A DNA stretch of 64,000 nt. Origin: Clostridium folliculivorans. GTDB lineage: Bacteria; Bacillota; Clostridia; Clostridiales; Clostridiaceae. The position numbers and the translations under genes are program-made. Within the stretch, counting starts at the first letter, position 1. Each line of letters opens with the position of its first letter. Shown here piece after piece: positions 34,221 through 45,310 of this stretch. Below the pieces are notes generated by a model that had not been told where the DNA came from, ran no database searches, and saw only the letters and a program-made list of their open reading frames with translations. Location of the stretch: contig NZ_BQXY01000009.1 in the NCBI RefSeq assembly GCF_024341905.1, positions 62,001 through 126,000 on the forward strand, written 5' to 3'.

Positions 34221-36236
34221 CTAATGTACTCTTTTGTTTTTTACATTTGTAGAATTGCTTCTTGTATTAGTATTTTTGTCAGATTTCTTACTAAAACTTT
34301 TCACATCATTACTATGACCTTTTTCAGAAGTTTTAGTACTATGTGCTACGTTAGATGACTTATTATTGTTTTTTATGTTAGAAGAATCAGGTCTATTTGG
34401 TTTTTTACCACTACTTTTATGGTTTCTTTCCTTAGCTGGAGTCCAATCTATTAGACAGTTCTTATCTTTACCAATGAGATCTTCTCTTCCAGCTTTAAGT
34501 AATGCTTTTTTTACTAGAGAATGGTTTTTTGGAACTGCAAACTGCAACAATGCTCTCTGCATACTTTTTTCTTCTTGAGTCTTTGGTGTATACACAGTTT
34601 CACCAGTAAAAGGATTCACTCCAGTATGATATATTGTTGTTGATATACTTCCTGGTGTTGGGTAAAAATCCTGTACCTGCTCTGGAGTATAACCCATTTC
34701 TTTTATATAAAGAGATAATTCTATGGCAGCTTTTAGGTCACTTCCAGGATGCGAGCTCATAAGATAAGGAACTAAAAATTGTTTCTTTCCTATCTTCTCA
34801 TTTACTTGATAGTATTTCTTTACAAATCTATCATAGACTTCTCTTGTAGGTTTTCCCATTTGAGCCAATACCTTATCGCTAACATGCTCAGGAGCAACTT
34901 TTAGTTGTCCGCTTATATGATGTTTGCAAAGTTCGGAGAAAAACTCGTTATTTTTGTCGTGAATTAAATAGTCATATCTTATTCCAGAACGGATAAATAC
35001 CTTCTTAATGCCTGGCAAAGTTCTAACTCGTCTAAGCACTCCTAAGTATTCGCTATGATCGGTGATAAGATTGCTACAAGGTTTTGGGAACATACACTGC
35101 TTATCTTTACAAGTTCCAAATTTCTCTTGCTTCTTACAGGATTTATGCCTAAAGTTAGCAGTAGGACCACCTATGTCATGTATGTATCCTTTAAAGTCAT
35201 CTAGAGTAGTAAGAAGCTTTGCTTCATCTACTATTGAGTTTCCACTTCTATTCTGTATTATTCTTCCCTGATGGAAGGTTAAAGCACAGAAAGAACATGA
35301 ACCATAACAGCCACGATGACTTGTAATTGAAAATTTAACTTCATTTATAGCTGGGATACCACCTTTTGCTTCATATATAGGATGATACGTTCTAGTGTAT
35401 GGAAGATTATATGTTATATCCATCTCTTCTTCAGTTAAAGGAAGCTGAGGAGGATTTTGGACTAGATATCTATCTCCATGGGGTTGAATAACGGTCTTGC
35501 CTATTATTGGATCTTGTTCGTAAGATTCTAATTTGTAGCTTTCACCATAGGCTTCCTTACTATTAGCAGTTTCTTCAAAGGAAGGAACTAATACATACCC
35601 GTTAAGATCGTTTATGTCTTTAGTTAGATAGCATGTTCCTCTTACATCGGTAATCTTTTTTACATCCATACCGTAAGACAAAAGATTAGCTATTTGGACT
35701 ATGGTCTTTTCACCCATGCCATAGCTCAATAAATCAGCCTTTGAGTCTAGAAGTATGCTTCTTCTTACTTTGTTGTCCCAGTAATCATAGTGAGAGAATC
35801 TTCTAAGTGATGCTTCAATTCCTCCAATAACTATAGGAATATCTTTAAATGCTTCTCTTATTCTGTTGCAATAAACAATAACTGCTCTATCCGGTCTATG
35901 ATCTGCTTCACCACCTGGTGAGTAGAGGTCATCTCTTCTTTTTTTCTTTGCAGCAGTATAGTGGTTTACCATAGAATCAATATTTCCTGAGTTTACTAAA
36001 AAACCATATTTGGGTCTGCCTAATCTCTTAAAGTCCTCAGAATCGTGCCAATTTGGTTGAGGTATTATTCCAACTGTAAAGCCATTTGCCTCTAAGGTTC
36101 TTCCAATTATAGCAGTACCAAAGGAAGGATGGTCTACATAAGCGTCACCAGTAACTATTATAAAATCCAATTGCTCTATATTACGTCTTTTTAAATCTTC
36201 TCTACTAATAGGTAAAAATTCTTTTGATAAATTCAT
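34221..36236 (-). CDS. YgiQ-family radical SAM protein
   Basis: A protein of 671 residues from the ATG at 36236, which has AAGGAG before it on the minus strand; the frame continues to 36290 without a site. N-terminal YgiQ domain ([23 protein letters not shown]), then the radical SAM cysteine motif [13 protein letters not shown] preceded by GCYG (CxxxCxxC), and extra cysteines in [22 protein letters not shown]. The C-terminal 60 residues are a Ser/Asn/Lys-rich low-complexity tail. YgiQ proteins are widespread; their reaction is not established. Single gene. Confidence 0.9.
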   Translation of the reverse strand: MNLSKEFLPISREDLKRRNIEQLDFIIVTGDAYVDHPSFGTAIIGRTLEANGFTVGIIPQPNWHDSEDFKRLGRPKYGFLVNSGNIDSMVNHYTAAKKKRRDDLYSPGGEADHRPDRAVIVYCNRIREAFKDIPIVIGGIEASLRRFSHYDYWDNKVRRSILLDSKADLLSYGMGEKTIVQIANLLSYGMDVKKITDVRGTCYLTKDINDLNGYVLVPSFEETANSKEAYGESYKLESYEQDPIIGKTVIQPHGDRYLVQNPPQLPLTEEEMDITYNLPYTRTYHPIYEAKGGIPAINEVKFSITSHRGCYGSCSFCALTFHQGRIIQNRSGNSIVDEAKLLTTLDDFKGYIHDIGGPTANFRHKSCKKQEKFGTCKDKQCMFPKPCSNLITDHSEYLGVLRRVRTLPGIKKVFIRSGIRYDYLIHDKNNEFFSELCKHHISGQLKVAPEHVSDKVLAQMGKPTREVYDRFVKKYYQVNEKIGKKQFLVPYLMSSHPGSDLKAAIELSLYIKEMGYTPEQVQDFYPTPGSISTTIYHTGVNPFTGETVYTPKTQEEKSMQRALLQFAVPKNHSLVKKALLKAGREDLIGKDKNCLIDWTPAKERNHKSSGKKPNRPDSSNIKNNNKSSNVAHSTKTSEKGHSNDVKSFSKKSDKNTNTRSNSTNVKNKRVH

Positions 36237-36664
36237 TATAAGACTCCTTAGATTAATATTATAAATGATATATTTTGAATCTATACTCAAATCATATATA
36301 TTAACGATAGACTAAATGTTGTCAATAGATTTAATTTTGTTCAATTTATGTATAATTATATCTTTGTCACTAAGTTATATTATCATAACAAAGCATAAAA
36401 GAAAAGAAACGAATTATGGTATAAAGCTGAATCATTTTAGTCTTAAAATATAAATTCTATTATGAAGGGGACAACCATACATATTTATATAAAGTATTTA
36501 GAGGGAAAAAGAAATTGATGTAGAAGTAAAGAGGTATCACTTCAGCGGAAAGCTATTTTTTATAGTTGATAAACTGCTGAAATAAAGACGAAACACTTCA
36601 ATCCATATATATTAATAGAAATTTATGTACAATCAAATGTAAACCTTTAAACTGGAGGTAAATT
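36237..36664. other. Intergenic region with degenerate family B fragments
   Basis: AAAATATAAATTCTATTATG at 36444-36463 matches the interior and right shoulder of family B. GGTATCACTTCAGC (36531 onward) and CTGCTGAA (36573-36580) form a weak hairpin. CACTTCAATCC near 36595 is another B-like fragment. No gene seen; the YesM promoter must lie near the 3' end. Confidence 0.4.
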
Positions 36665-38455
36665 ATGCTTATTAAGACAAAGTTGTTCAAAAGATTATTT
36701 TTTGTATATTCGATAATAATATTCGCATCTCTTTCTAGTCTCTCTATATTTTTCATTAATAAGATTACTAAAAATATTAAACAACAGCAGCAGTATTTAA
36801 ATAGGAAGGTAGTAGAGGATACAAATCAGTACCTAAATAGTCAGATAGAAAATACAAGAACTCAAATAAATGAGCTTTACAGTGATAATCAAGAGATGGG
36901 GGATATAATATTCTATTTAAATAATCCTCTTGATATTTATATAAAAAATAAGCTAGATACATATGCTAAAAGTGATAAATTGACTTATAGCGGTGTGGAT
37001 TCATTTGTCAAAGGTTGTTACGCTAATAATGCCAATATTGATAAGATATGTTTGATAAGCTTTAAACAAAATTTAGCAAGCATTTATGATTCCAAAGGCT
37101 ATGTAAATAACTATAACATTATGGATAATAACTATGGGTTAATACATTGGGAAGAAAGTGAAAATAGTGTAATTGAGATATTAAAAAGTAAAAGTAAAGC
37201 GTTAAATTCCTATTATTATTCGGTTAATTATGTTATAAACCCAGATAACTTACAGAAAGTTGGAATGATAGTAGCTACTTATAGAATGGATGAATTAGAT
37301 CAAATATACAAAGGATATGATATTGATCAGAATGAACTAATTGTAATGAACAATGAAGGAGAGGTCATATATGATTCTTCTCAGAAGTATGTGAATAAAT
37401 TTTATCCTTATTTCTCTAAGATAGGAAGTGGTAGTGAAAGTATCAAATTAGATACCCCTTCTTATGTTGATTTTAAACCAAATACAGCAGGTTTGATAAT
37501 TTTGAGTATTATACCTGAAAATGCAATTCTAAATAAAACAAAGATATTCATAGAAACAATCATTATTGCAGTTACAGCTTTAATAATATTAAGTGAAATA
37601 ATAGTGTATTTGAAAATTAAAAAACTAGAAAGAAGAACTATGAATATTGTTAATGCAATAGATAATGTAAAACAAGGAGATTTTAAAACAAGCATTCCAA
37701 TTGAAAAAGAAGATGATGAGATTAACTTGATAGCTCAAAGTTTTAACACAATGTGTTGTACATTAGATGAGTATATTAAAAAAGTATATCTTTCTGAAAT
37801 AAAGCAAAAAAATACAGAAATTATTGCACTGCAAAATCAGATAAATCCACATTTTTTATATAATACCTTAGAGTCAATCAGAATGAAAGCTATTATTAAT
37901 GGTGATAAAGAAGTTGGTAGAATGCTTTATAATCTTGCAACATTGTTTAGAAGCGTAGTAAAAGCCAAAAACATTGTTACAATTGGACAAGAAATTGAGT
38001 ATTGCAAAATGTATCTAGATTTATACAAGTTTAGATATGAGGATAAGTTTCAGTATGAAATTGATTTTGAGTTTGAATTATTAAATAAGCAGATTATTAA
38101 ATTTATTTTTCAACCAATAATTGAAAATTTTCTTATTCATGGGATGGATCTAGGAATCACAGATAATTTTTTAATGATTAAAGGTAGAAAATCTCAAGAA
38201 GATATTATTATAACTATAGAGGATAACGGTAAAGGATTAGAAGAAGAACAAATAAGAAAATTGAATGAGAGTATAAAATCACCTAGTGAAACGAAAAACT
38301 CCATAGGTTTAGCTAATGTACATGAAAGGATTGTACTAGTCTATGGTGAGAAATATGGCTTAGAAGTTATGGAAGGCATGGAAAGAGGAATAAAGGTTAT
38401 GATTAAGATACCTGATAAGGAGGTAGAAGAATTTGTACAAGGTAATGTTGGTTGA
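36665..38455 (+). CDS. YesM-type sensor histidine kinase
   Basis: A 596-residue membrane kinase of the LytS/YesM class. Helices near residues 12-32 and 290-315 flank an extracytoplasmic sensor with a Gln-rich start (KQQQQYLN). A HAMP segment follows (IVNAIDNVKQGDFKTSI), then His_kinase with IALQNQINPHFLYNTLESIRMKA near residue 390 and a C-terminal ATPase domain (IEDNGKGLEEE, SIGLANVHERI). CTGGAGG precedes the ATG. The AraC-type regulator overlaps its end, and transport and mannosidase genes follow, so it probably senses an oligosaccharide. Confidence 0.92.
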   Translation: MLIKTKLFKRLFFVYSIIIFASLSSLSIFFINKITKNIKQQQQYLNRKVVEDTNQYLNSQIENTRTQINELYSDNQEMGDIIFYLNNPLDIYIKNKLDTYAKSDKLTYSGVDSFVKGCYANNANIDKICLISFKQNLASIYDSKGYVNNYNIMDNNYGLIHWEESENSVIEILKSKSKALNSYYYSVNYVINPDNLQKVGMIVATYRMDELDQIYKGYDIDQNELIVMNNEGEVIYDSSQKYVNKFYPYFSKIGSGSESIKLDTPSYVDFKPNTAGLIILSIIPENAILNKTKIFIETIIIAVTALIILSEIIVYLKIKKLERRTMNIVNAIDNVKQGDFKTSIPIEKEDDEINLIAQSFNTMCCTLDEYIKKVYLSEIKQKNTEIIALQNQINPHFLYNTLESIRMKAIINGDKEVGRMLYNLATLFRSVVKAKNIVTIGQEIEYCKMYLDLYKFRYEDKFQYEIDFEFELLNKQIIKFIFQPIIENFLIHGMDLGITDNFLMIKGRKSQEDIIITIEDNGKGLEEEQIRKLNESIKSPSETKNSIGLANVHERIVLVYGEKYGLEVMEGMERGIKVMIKIPDKEVEEFVQGNVG

Positions 38456-39995
38456 TGATGAAAAGCTTATAGTAGATGGGCTAGAATGTATAATTGATTG
38501 GGGAAAATTGGGGCTTGAGGTTGCCTGCAAAGCTGCAAGTGGCACTGAGGCTCTGGAAATGTTTAATAAGAGAAATGTAGAAGTTATAATAACTGATATT
38601 ACTATGCCTAATATGGATGGATTAAAATTAATTGAGGAAATAAAAAAAGTAAATTCAAAAACAAAGTTTATTATGCTGAGTGGATATGATGATTTTCAAT
38701 ATGCTAAGAAGGCAATTTCAATAGGAGTAGAAAACTATATATTAAAACCCATAAATGAAGAAGAATTAGAAGCTTCACTGAAAATGACAGTAGAAAAGAT
38801 AAAGCGAGAAAAGGAAAGCCCAAGGTTCAAAAACCAAGAGATAGAGACTATAAAAGAAAACATATACAATAGATGGGTTACAAATAAGATAAGTGGATAT
38901 GAACTTGAAGAGAGAGGATTCATTTTAGAGTTGAATCTTAAATATGAGAATTATTGTGCGGCATTAATCAAATTAAGAAATAACAAAAAAAGAAACTGTA
39001 CCATGTTGCTAAATATAATTAAAAAGCGAATGAAGTTTGATAATATTGATTTCTTTAAAGATTTTGAGGATAACATTGTTATTTTATCAGGATGGAATGA
39101 TAGTGAATCATCACAAGAAGATTTTGAGCAGATTTTAGTGAGAATTAGGGAGTATATAAAGAATGAATTAAATGAAGATGTGTTCATAACTGTTGGGGAA
39201 GTGGAGAGATTTAGTTGGAATGCTTATAAGTCCTATGAAAGAGCAAAAAAGCTTCAAAGCTATTTATTGATATATGGTTTTAATAAGATAATTAATGGAG
39301 CAAGTCTGTTACAAAGGTATAATAATCCTGAACATATATCGAAAGTTAATCTAGAGGATTTCTCAAAGGTTCTTATGAAAAAGGATAGGAATGATCTTGA
39401 AACCTATATAACAGAAATATTTAAGCGCATTGAAGGTAATGAAACTTTTGCGCCAGCTTTAGTTCAGGATGTAGCTGTGACAATGATGATGATTATAAGT
39501 AGAACTATGAAAGAACTCAATATTGGACATGAATATGACTATAATAGCATAAGCAGGATGGTGCTTTCAGTATGTAATATGGAAACACTTGAAGAGGTTA
39601 CAGAGTGCATAAAAGAGGAGAGCTTAAAAGCTTTGGATATTATTGATGCAAATAGTTTTAAATTTAGTCCAGTAATTCAGCAAATAATAGACTATATCAA
39701 ACATAATTTTGCAAAGGAGCTTTCCTTAAAAATCTTAGCAGATCAGTTTAATATAAATACTTCTTATCTTGGTCAATTGTTTTCAAAAGAAGTTGGCATA
39801 AGTTTTTCTGATTACTTAAATAAGATAAGAAACGAAAAAGCCAAGGAACTGCTTTTAAACACAAATATGAAAATAAATGAAATTGCTGAAACTATAGGAT
39901 ATTTAGATACAAGCTATTTTTATAAGAAATTTAAGAAGTATTATGGCGTTTGTCCTAATACCTTAAGAAGTAGTAAAAATTATTTTATTAGCTAA
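38433..39995 (+). CDS. YesN-type response regulator with AraC DNA-binding domain
   Basis: A 520-residue protein. Starts with TTG at 38433, nine bases after AAGGAGG, and overlaps the kinase gene by 23 bp. The receiver domain has VDDE at residues 7-10, phospho-Asp in IITDITMPNMDGL and Lys in YILKPI. A long middle region follows, and the AraC domain ends the protein (LKILADQFNINTSYLGQLFSKEVG, IAETIGYLDTSYFYKKFKKYYG). It most likely activates the permease and mannosidase genes downstream. Confidence 0.92.
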   Translation: MYKVMLVDDEKLIVDGLECIIDWGKLGLEVACKAASGTEALEMFNKRNVEVIITDITMPNMDGLKLIEEIKKVNSKTKFIMLSGYDDFQYAKKAISIGVENYILKPINEEELEASLKMTVEKIKREKESPRFKNQEIETIKENIYNRWVTNKISGYELEERGFILELNLKYENYCAALIKLRNNKKRNCTMLLNIIKKRMKFDNIDFFKDFEDNIVILSGWNDSESSQEDFEQILVRIREYIKNELNEDVFITVGEVERFSWNAYKSYERAKKLQSYLLIYGFNKIINGASLLQRYNNPEHISKVNLEDFSKVLMKKDRNDLETYITEIFKRIEGNETFAPALVQDVAVTMMMIISRTMKELNIGHEYDYNSISRMVLSVCNMETLEEVTECIKEESLKALDIIDANSFKFSPVIQQIIDYIKHNFAKELSLKILADQFNINTSYLGQLFSKEVGISFSDYLNKIRNEKAKELLLNTNMKINEIAETIGYLDTSYFYKKFKKYYGVCPNTLRSSKNYFIS

Positions 39996-40112
39996 TAAGT
40001 AAACTGAAATAAGTACAATAAATCTATAGATTATCAACTATAAACCATATTTATGGCATGTTATATTTAACTCAAAGCCTAGTTCTTTATAGATTTTAAG
40101 GAGGTTATGAGT

Positions 40113-41039
40113 ATGCGGAGGTTTTTTAGGCGGTTAAAGACTAACAAAGAACTTTTGCTATTAGCTATGCCAGGAGCGATATGGTTTATTGTTTTTTCTT
40201 ATATTCCAATGGCAGGTGCAGTTATAGCATTTAAGAGATTTAAAATTAGTGGAGGCTTTATAGAAAGTCTTATCAAAAGTAAGTGGGTAGGCTTTGATAA
40301 TTTTAAGTTCTTATTTAAGAGCAGTGATGCATGGATTATAACGAGAAATACAGTGTTGTACAACTTGGTGTTCATTTTTTTAGGAATAATTTTACCAATT
40401 TGTATAGCCATAGCTCTAAATGAACTTACGAGAAAAAGATTAGCTAAGTTTTATCAAAGCTCGATGTTTCTGCCATATTTTTTATCATGGGTTGTTGTAA
40501 GCTATTGCTTATTTACATTTCTCAGTCCAGAACAGGGATATATAAATGGTTTAATGAAGCAGTTCGGAAAGGATGGAGTTTCGTGGTATAGCCAAGCGAA
40601 GTATTGGCCATTGATTCTGATACTTGTAAGTCAATGGAAAGGTATTGGTTACAATACAGTTGTTTATATGGCTTCCATTTGTAGTATAGATAAAACTTAC
40701 TATGAGGCAGCTATGATTGATGGTGCATCAAAAGCACAACAAATAAGATATATCACAATTCCGTTACTTAAACCAGTTATAACAATTTTATTTATACTTG
40801 CAATTGGAAAGGTATTCAATGCTGATTTTGGATTGTTTTATCAAGTGCCAATGAACTCAGGAGCATTGTATCCAGTAACCAATGTAATAGATACTTATGT
40901 ATATAGAGCTCTAATGAACATGGGAGATATAGGAATGAGTTCAGCAGCAGCATTATATCAATCTTTTGTTGGGTTAATCCTTATCGTTGTTACTAATAAA
41001 ATAGTTAAAAAAATAGATAGTGAAAATGCACTATTTTAG
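40113..41039 (+). CDS. ABC sugar permease, LplB/UgpA type
   Basis: A protein of 308 residues from ATG 40113 (an ATG at 40107 is too close to AAGGAGG). Six helices and the EAA loop YYEAAMIDGASKAQQIRYITIPLLKP that contacts the ATPase. The sequence AMPGAIWFIVFSYIPMAGAVIAFK is characteristic of the LplB group. It pairs with the next gene; no ATPase is encoded here, so a shared MsmX-type ATPase elsewhere is likely. Imports complex carbohydrates or oligosaccharides. Confidence 0.9.
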   Translation: MRRFFRRLKTNKELLLLAMPGAIWFIVFSYIPMAGAVIAFKRFKISGGFIESLIKSKWVGFDNFKFLFKSSDAWIITRNTVLYNLVFIFLGIILPICIAIALNELTRKRLAKFYQSSMFLPYFLSWVVVSYCLFTFLSPEQGYINGLMKQFGKDGVSWYSQAKYWPLILILVSQWKGIGYNTVVYMASICSIDKTYYEAAMIDGASKAQQIRYITIPLLKPVITILFILAIGKVFNADFGLFYQVPMNSGALYPVTNVIDTYVYRALMNMGDIGMSSAAALYQSFVGLILIVVTNKIVKKIDSENALF

Positions 41040-41051
41040 GGGGTGGGATTG

Positions 41052-41987
41052 ATGTTAAAAAGTATACTAAAGGTAGAGAGTAGTCCAGAGGAGTTAAAGT
41101 TTAACCGTATTAAGAATAGTACAAGCATAATTATTCATATAATTATGATTATTCTCGCGGTTATTTGCATTCTTCCATTTGTATTTGTAGTTATTATTTC
41201 ACTTACAAGTGAAAAATCTTTGCAACATAATGGTTATAGGTTTATTCCGAAGGAGTGGAGTTTCAATGCATATCAATATTTGATGGGTGCAGGAAGTCAG
41301 CTTATGAAATCTTATGGAGTAACAATTTTAGTTACTATACTTGGAACTGTAATCGGTTTAATAATGATTTCTTCTTATGCATACGTCCTTTCAAGGAGAA
41401 CCTTTGTATTCAAGGGCTTTTTTACAAAATTGGCCTTTATTCCAATGCTCTTTAGTGGAGGGATGGTATCTTCTTATCTTGTAATGGTAAGGTTTCTTCA
41501 TTTAAAAAACACCATATGGGCACTTATTTTACCACTTGCTATGAATACTTGGTACGTAATTATATTAAGAACCTTTTTTAAGACTTCTGTTCCAGAGGCA
41601 ATTATTGAATCAGCTAAAATTGATGGAGCAAGTGAGTTTAGAACCTTCTTCCAAATTGTATTACCAATGTCTTTACCAGGAATAGCAACCATAAGTCTTT
41701 TCTTAACCTTAGGTTATTGGAATGATTGGTTTAACGCAATGTTGTACATTGACAAAGAGAGCTTAATACCACTTCAATATTTACTTATTCGTATAGAGAA
41801 TAGTATGGAATTCTTAACGAGTACTAAGATGTTAGGGGTGAATGCTATTGGCATAACTCAAAATCTACCAAAAGAAACGGCAAAGATGGCAATGGTGGTA
41901 TTGTCAACTTTACCGATAGTATGTGCTTATCCATTCTTCCAAAGGTATTTTGTAAAAGGATTAACTATTGGAGCTGTAAAAGAATAG
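41052..41987 (+). CDS. ABC sugar permease, LplC/YtcP type
   Basis: A protein of 311 residues from ATG 41052, after GGGGTGGG; the GTG at 41043 overlaps that site. Six helices and the EAA loop VPEAIIESAKIDGASEFRTFFQIVLPMSLPG. Partner of the preceding permease, 12 bp away. C-terminal PFFQRYFVKGLTIGAVKE is typical. Part of a glycan uptake unit. Confidence 0.9.
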   Translation: MLKSILKVESSPEELKFNRIKNSTSIIIHIIMIILAVICILPFVFVVIISLTSEKSLQHNGYRFIPKEWSFNAYQYLMGAGSQLMKSYGVTILVTILGTVIGLIMISSYAYVLSRRTFVFKGFFTKLAFIPMLFSGGMVSSYLVMVRFLHLKNTIWALILPLAMNTWYVIILRTFFKTSVPEAIIESAKIDGASEFRTFFQIVLPMSLPGIATISLFLTLGYWNDWFNAMLYIDKESLIPLQYLLIRIENSMEFLTSTKMLGVNAIGITQNLPKETAKMAMVVLSTLPIVCAYPFFQRYFVKGLTIGAVKE

Positions 41988-42014
41988 TAAAAATATAAAT
42001 AAAGGAGAATTAAT

Positions 42015-45000
42015 ATGTATTACGTTTTTGAGAGAATTCAGAAGATATGCAATGAGTTAAAAAGTCATGTTTATAAAAATAAAGTATCAATAAATAGTTA
42101 TAAAATGTTAGAAGGAAAATACTTGAACATAGAAGCGGTTGAGAAGGCTCAGGGACAATGGAGAAATTTTGAAACCGGAGATTTATGGGGAGGGAGAGAT
42201 CGTCACTGTTGGTTTAGGACAAAGGTACAGGTACCAGTAGAATTTCAAGGACAAACTATCGCCTTAAATTTAAAAACCTTTGATGAAGGTTGGGATGCTG
42301 TGAATCCTCAATTTATTCTATATATTGATGGAGAGCATATTCAAGGGTTAGACATAAATCATAGAGAAGTTATACTGACTGATAGTGCTGAAGCTGGAAA
42401 AGTATACAATGTAGATCTACATGCCTATGGTGGAATGGTGGCAGATAGAAAAGCTAGCTTATACGGAGAGTTGGTATTGGTAGATAAGCTTATAAGAGAG
42501 TTATATTTCAATATTCAGGTTCCTATTTGGGTTTGTGAGAAGCTTAGTAAAGAGGATAAACGAAGAATAGATATGTTAAACGTGCTTAACGAGGCAGTAA
42601 ATATTCTAGATCTTAGAAAAGTTTATTCTAATGAATATTATAAATCTGTCAGTGAAGCTAATGAGTTTTTGAAAATAGAGTTTTACGAAAAGCTTTGTGG
42701 TAAAGAAGATGTAATTGCGACTTGTGTAGGGCACACACATATCGATGTAGCTTGGCAATGGACTGTGGCACAAACAAGAGAAAAGGCAGCGAGAAGTTTT
42801 TCTACAGTGCTTAAGCTTATGGAACAATATCCAGAGTATAAGTTTATGTCAAGTCAACCAGTGCTATATAAGTTTTTAAAGGAAGACTATCCTAAAGTGT
42901 ATGAAAAGGTAAAGGAAAAAGTGAAAGAAGGAGTTTGGGAACCAGAAGGAGCGATGTGGCTTGAAGCAGATTGTAATGTAACTTCAGGTGAATCGTTGGT
43001 AAGACAAATTTTATTTGGAAAGAGATTTTTTGAAAAAGAGTTTGGTGTGAAAAATGAAATTTTGTGGCTTCCAGATGTATTTGGTTACAGTGCGGCTCTT
43101 CCACAGATCTTGAAAAAATCTGATATTAACTATTTTATGACCACAAAGATCTCATGGAATCAATTTAACAAAATGCCTTATGATACTTTTATGTGGAAAG
43201 GGATAGATGGAACAGAAGTATTAACCCACTTTATTACTACAAAAGACCCATATCAAGATCCAAACATGCACTTTACCACATATAATGGACAAATTCATCC
43301 AGGAGCAATAATGGGTGCTTGGGAGAGATATCAGCAAAAAAATATTAATGATGATGTATTAGTTTGCTATGGATTTGGAGATGGTGGTGGTGGAGCCACT
43401 TATGAAATGCTTGAGGTTGGAAGAAGGCTTAATAAGGGAATACCTGGTTGTCCAAAAGTTGAAATGGGAACTGCAAAAGATTATTTTAGAAATATGGAGG
43501 AAAAAGTTAAGGGGAATAGATATCTTCCTAAATGGTCAGGTGAATTATATCTTGAATATCATAGAGGAACGTATACATCTATGGCAAGAAATAAAAGAGA
43601 TAATAGACTTTGTGAAAATCTATACGAAGCTAGTGAAAAATTCAATTCCTTTAATACAGTTTTAGGAGGCAGTTACCCACAGGAAGCACTAAACAAGGGA
43701 TGGGAAAATATACTTCTAAATCAATTTCATGATATACTGCCAGGTTCTTCAATTCAAGAAGTATATGAAGTTACTAAGGAAGAGTATAGAGATTTGCTGG
43801 AAAATGGAACATGTACATTAAATAAAGCACTTTCTTCGATAGCAGGAAGAATCAACTTGGATAGGAATGCAGTGGTTGTGTTTAATTCATTATCTTATGA
43901 GAGAAATGACATAACAAAATTTTCTGTACCTGAGAATATAGTAAATCCTGTTCTATTTGATGAAGAAGGAAAAAAGGTAATCTGTCAGAGGATTGAAGGT
44001 GGAAAGGCAGTATTCTTTGCAAATGGAATTCCAGCTCAAGGTTATAAGACTTATTATATAGTAGATGAGCAAGTGAAGTATTCTGATAGTTTAATTAACA
44101 TAAATAGTAGTTGTATAGAGAATGATTTTTTCGAAATCTGTTTGGATGAAAAAGGACAAATTGAATGCTTTTATGATAAGAGAAATAATAGAGAATTATT
44201 GAAGTCAGGAGAAAAAGGTAATGTGCTTCAGGCGTTTGAAGATAAACCTATGAATTTTGACAATTGGGATATAGACATATTCTATAAAGAAAAAATGTGG
44301 AATGTAGATGATATTCAAAAAATTGAAGTAGTTGAAGATGGTCCAGTAAGAGCAGCTTTAAAGGTAGAAAAAAGGTTTTTAGATTCAACAATAATTCAAA
44401 AAATATTTGTATATAGAGATATTGATAGAGTTGATTTCGAAACTTATGTGGATTGGAAACAATCGCAGGTATTACTTAAAGTGGCATTTCCTATTGATAT
44501 AAATACCAATAAAGCTACCTATGAAATTCAATATGGAAATATAGAAAGACCAACCCATAGTAATACGTCCTGGGATGTAGCTAGATTTGAAGTTTGTGGA
44601 CAAAAGTGGGCAGACATATCAGAAGGCGATTTTGGTGTCAGCTTATTGAATAACTGCAAATATGGACATGATATTCAGGAAGGAACAATGAGGCTAACAC
44701 TAATAAAGAGTGGAATAGAACCTAATCCTACAACAGATCAGGAAGAACACTATTTTACTTATTCAATATATCCACATAGTGGAGAGTGGAAAGACTCTGA
44801 AACTGTTAGTATGGCATATAATCTTAATGTACCACTTTATACAACATTAGAACAGGCACATAAAGGAGAGCTTCCATTAAAATTATCATTCATCAATGTA
44901 GATAAAAATAATGTAATGATTGAAGCTGTGAAAAAAGCAGAAGATGGTGATGAATTCATTGTTAGAATGTATGAGTTCCATAATAAAAGAAGTAAAGTAA

Positions 45001-45146
45001 CTATGGAATTCTTTAAGGATATAGTGAGCGTTAATGAATGTAGTCTTATGGAAAAAGATATAAAGGCATTTGATATCAAAGACAATAAGATTGAATTTGT
45101 AATAAAACCTTTTGAAATAAAGACTTTTAAAGTACAATTTAAATAA
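42015..45146 (+). CDS. GH38 alpha-mannosidase
   Basis: A 1043-residue cytoplasmic zinc glycosidase that removes alpha-linked mannose from imported oligosaccharides. Catalytic domain with HTHIDVAWQWTVAQTREK (zinc ligands His and Asp near residue 240), EGAMWLEADCNV, the nucleophile Asp in LWLPDVFGYSAALPQ near residue 354, and HEFH-like NQFHDILPGSSIQEVY. The beta-sandwich C-terminus is complete. No signal peptide, so the substrate must be transported in. AAAGGAG before the ATG. Encoded with two permeases and a binding protein, which points to uptake and breakdown of mannose-containing glycans. Confidence 0.93.
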   Translation: MYYVFERIQKICNELKSHVYKNKVSINSYKMLEGKYLNIEAVEKAQGQWRNFETGDLWGGRDRHCWFRTKVQVPVEFQGQTIALNLKTFDEGWDAVNPQFILYIDGEHIQGLDINHREVILTDSAEAGKVYNVDLHAYGGMVADRKASLYGELVLVDKLIRELYFNIQVPIWVCEKLSKEDKRRIDMLNVLNEAVNILDLRKVYSNEYYKSVSEANEFLKIEFYEKLCGKEDVIATCVGHTHIDVAWQWTVAQTREKAARSFSTVLKLMEQYPEYKFMSSQPVLYKFLKEDYPKVYEKVKEKVKEGVWEPEGAMWLEADCNVTSGESLVRQILFGKRFFEKEFGVKNEILWLPDVFGYSAALPQILKKSDINYFMTTKISWNQFNKMPYDTFMWKGIDGTEVLTHFITTKDPYQDPNMHFTTYNGQIHPGAIMGAWERYQQKNINDDVLVCYGFGDGGGGATYEMLEVGRRLNKGIPGCPKVEMGTAKDYFRNMEEKVKGNRYLPKWSGELYLEYHRGTYTSMARNKRDNRLCENLYEASEKFNSFNTVLGGSYPQEALNKGWENILLNQFHDILPGSSIQEVYEVTKEEYRDLLENGTCTLNKALSSIAGRINLDRNAVVVFNSLSYERNDITKFSVPENIVNPVLFDEEGKKVICQRIEGGKAVFFANGIPAQGYKTYYIVDEQVKYSDSLININSSCIENDFFEICLDEKGQIECFYDKRNNRELLKSGEKGNVLQAFEDKPMNFDNWDIDIFYKEKMWNVDDIQKIEVVEDGPVRAALKVEKRFLDSTIIQKIFVYRDIDRVDFETYVDWKQSQVLLKVAFPIDINTNKATYEIQYGNIERPTHSNTSWDVARFEVCGQKWADISEGDFGVSLLNNCKYGHDIQEGTMRLTLIKSGIEPNPTTDQEEHYFTYSIYPHSGEWKDSETVSMAYNLNVPLYTTLEQAHKGELPLKLSFINVDKNNVMIEAVKKAEDGDEFIVRMYEFHNKRSKVTMEFFKDIVSVNECSLMEKDIKAFDIKDNKIEFVIKPFEIKTFKVQFK

Positions 45147-45152
45147 AGCTAT

Positions 45153-45182
45153 AATGGTCTGCCATTGTTTTGGCAGACCATT
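45153..45182 (+). terminator. Strong hairpin between mannosidase and binding protein genes
   Basis: AATGGTCTGCCA (45153-45164) and TGGCAGACCATT (45171-45182) pair perfectly around 6 nt, followed by AATTTTC. Probably a terminator or 3'-stabilising stem. Confidence 0.7.
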
Positions 45183-45239
45183 AATTTTCAATAAGAATGT
45201 ACATCTATAGTTTGAACAGTAAATATGAAATTCCTACAC

Positions 45240-45268
45240 TTTAAACCTTTTCATGATGAAAATATAAT
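45240..45268 (+). promoter_or_regulatory. Separate promoter of the binding protein gene
   Basis: TTTAAA (45240-45245) and a perfect TATAAT (45263-45268) spaced 17 bp, 43 bp before the start codon. Together with the hairpin before it, this suggests independent, possibly high, expression of the binding lipoprotein. Confidence 0.5.
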
Positions 45269-45310
45269 AAGGTTGTAAAGAAAAAAATACATTTATGAGG
45301 GGGAATTTTA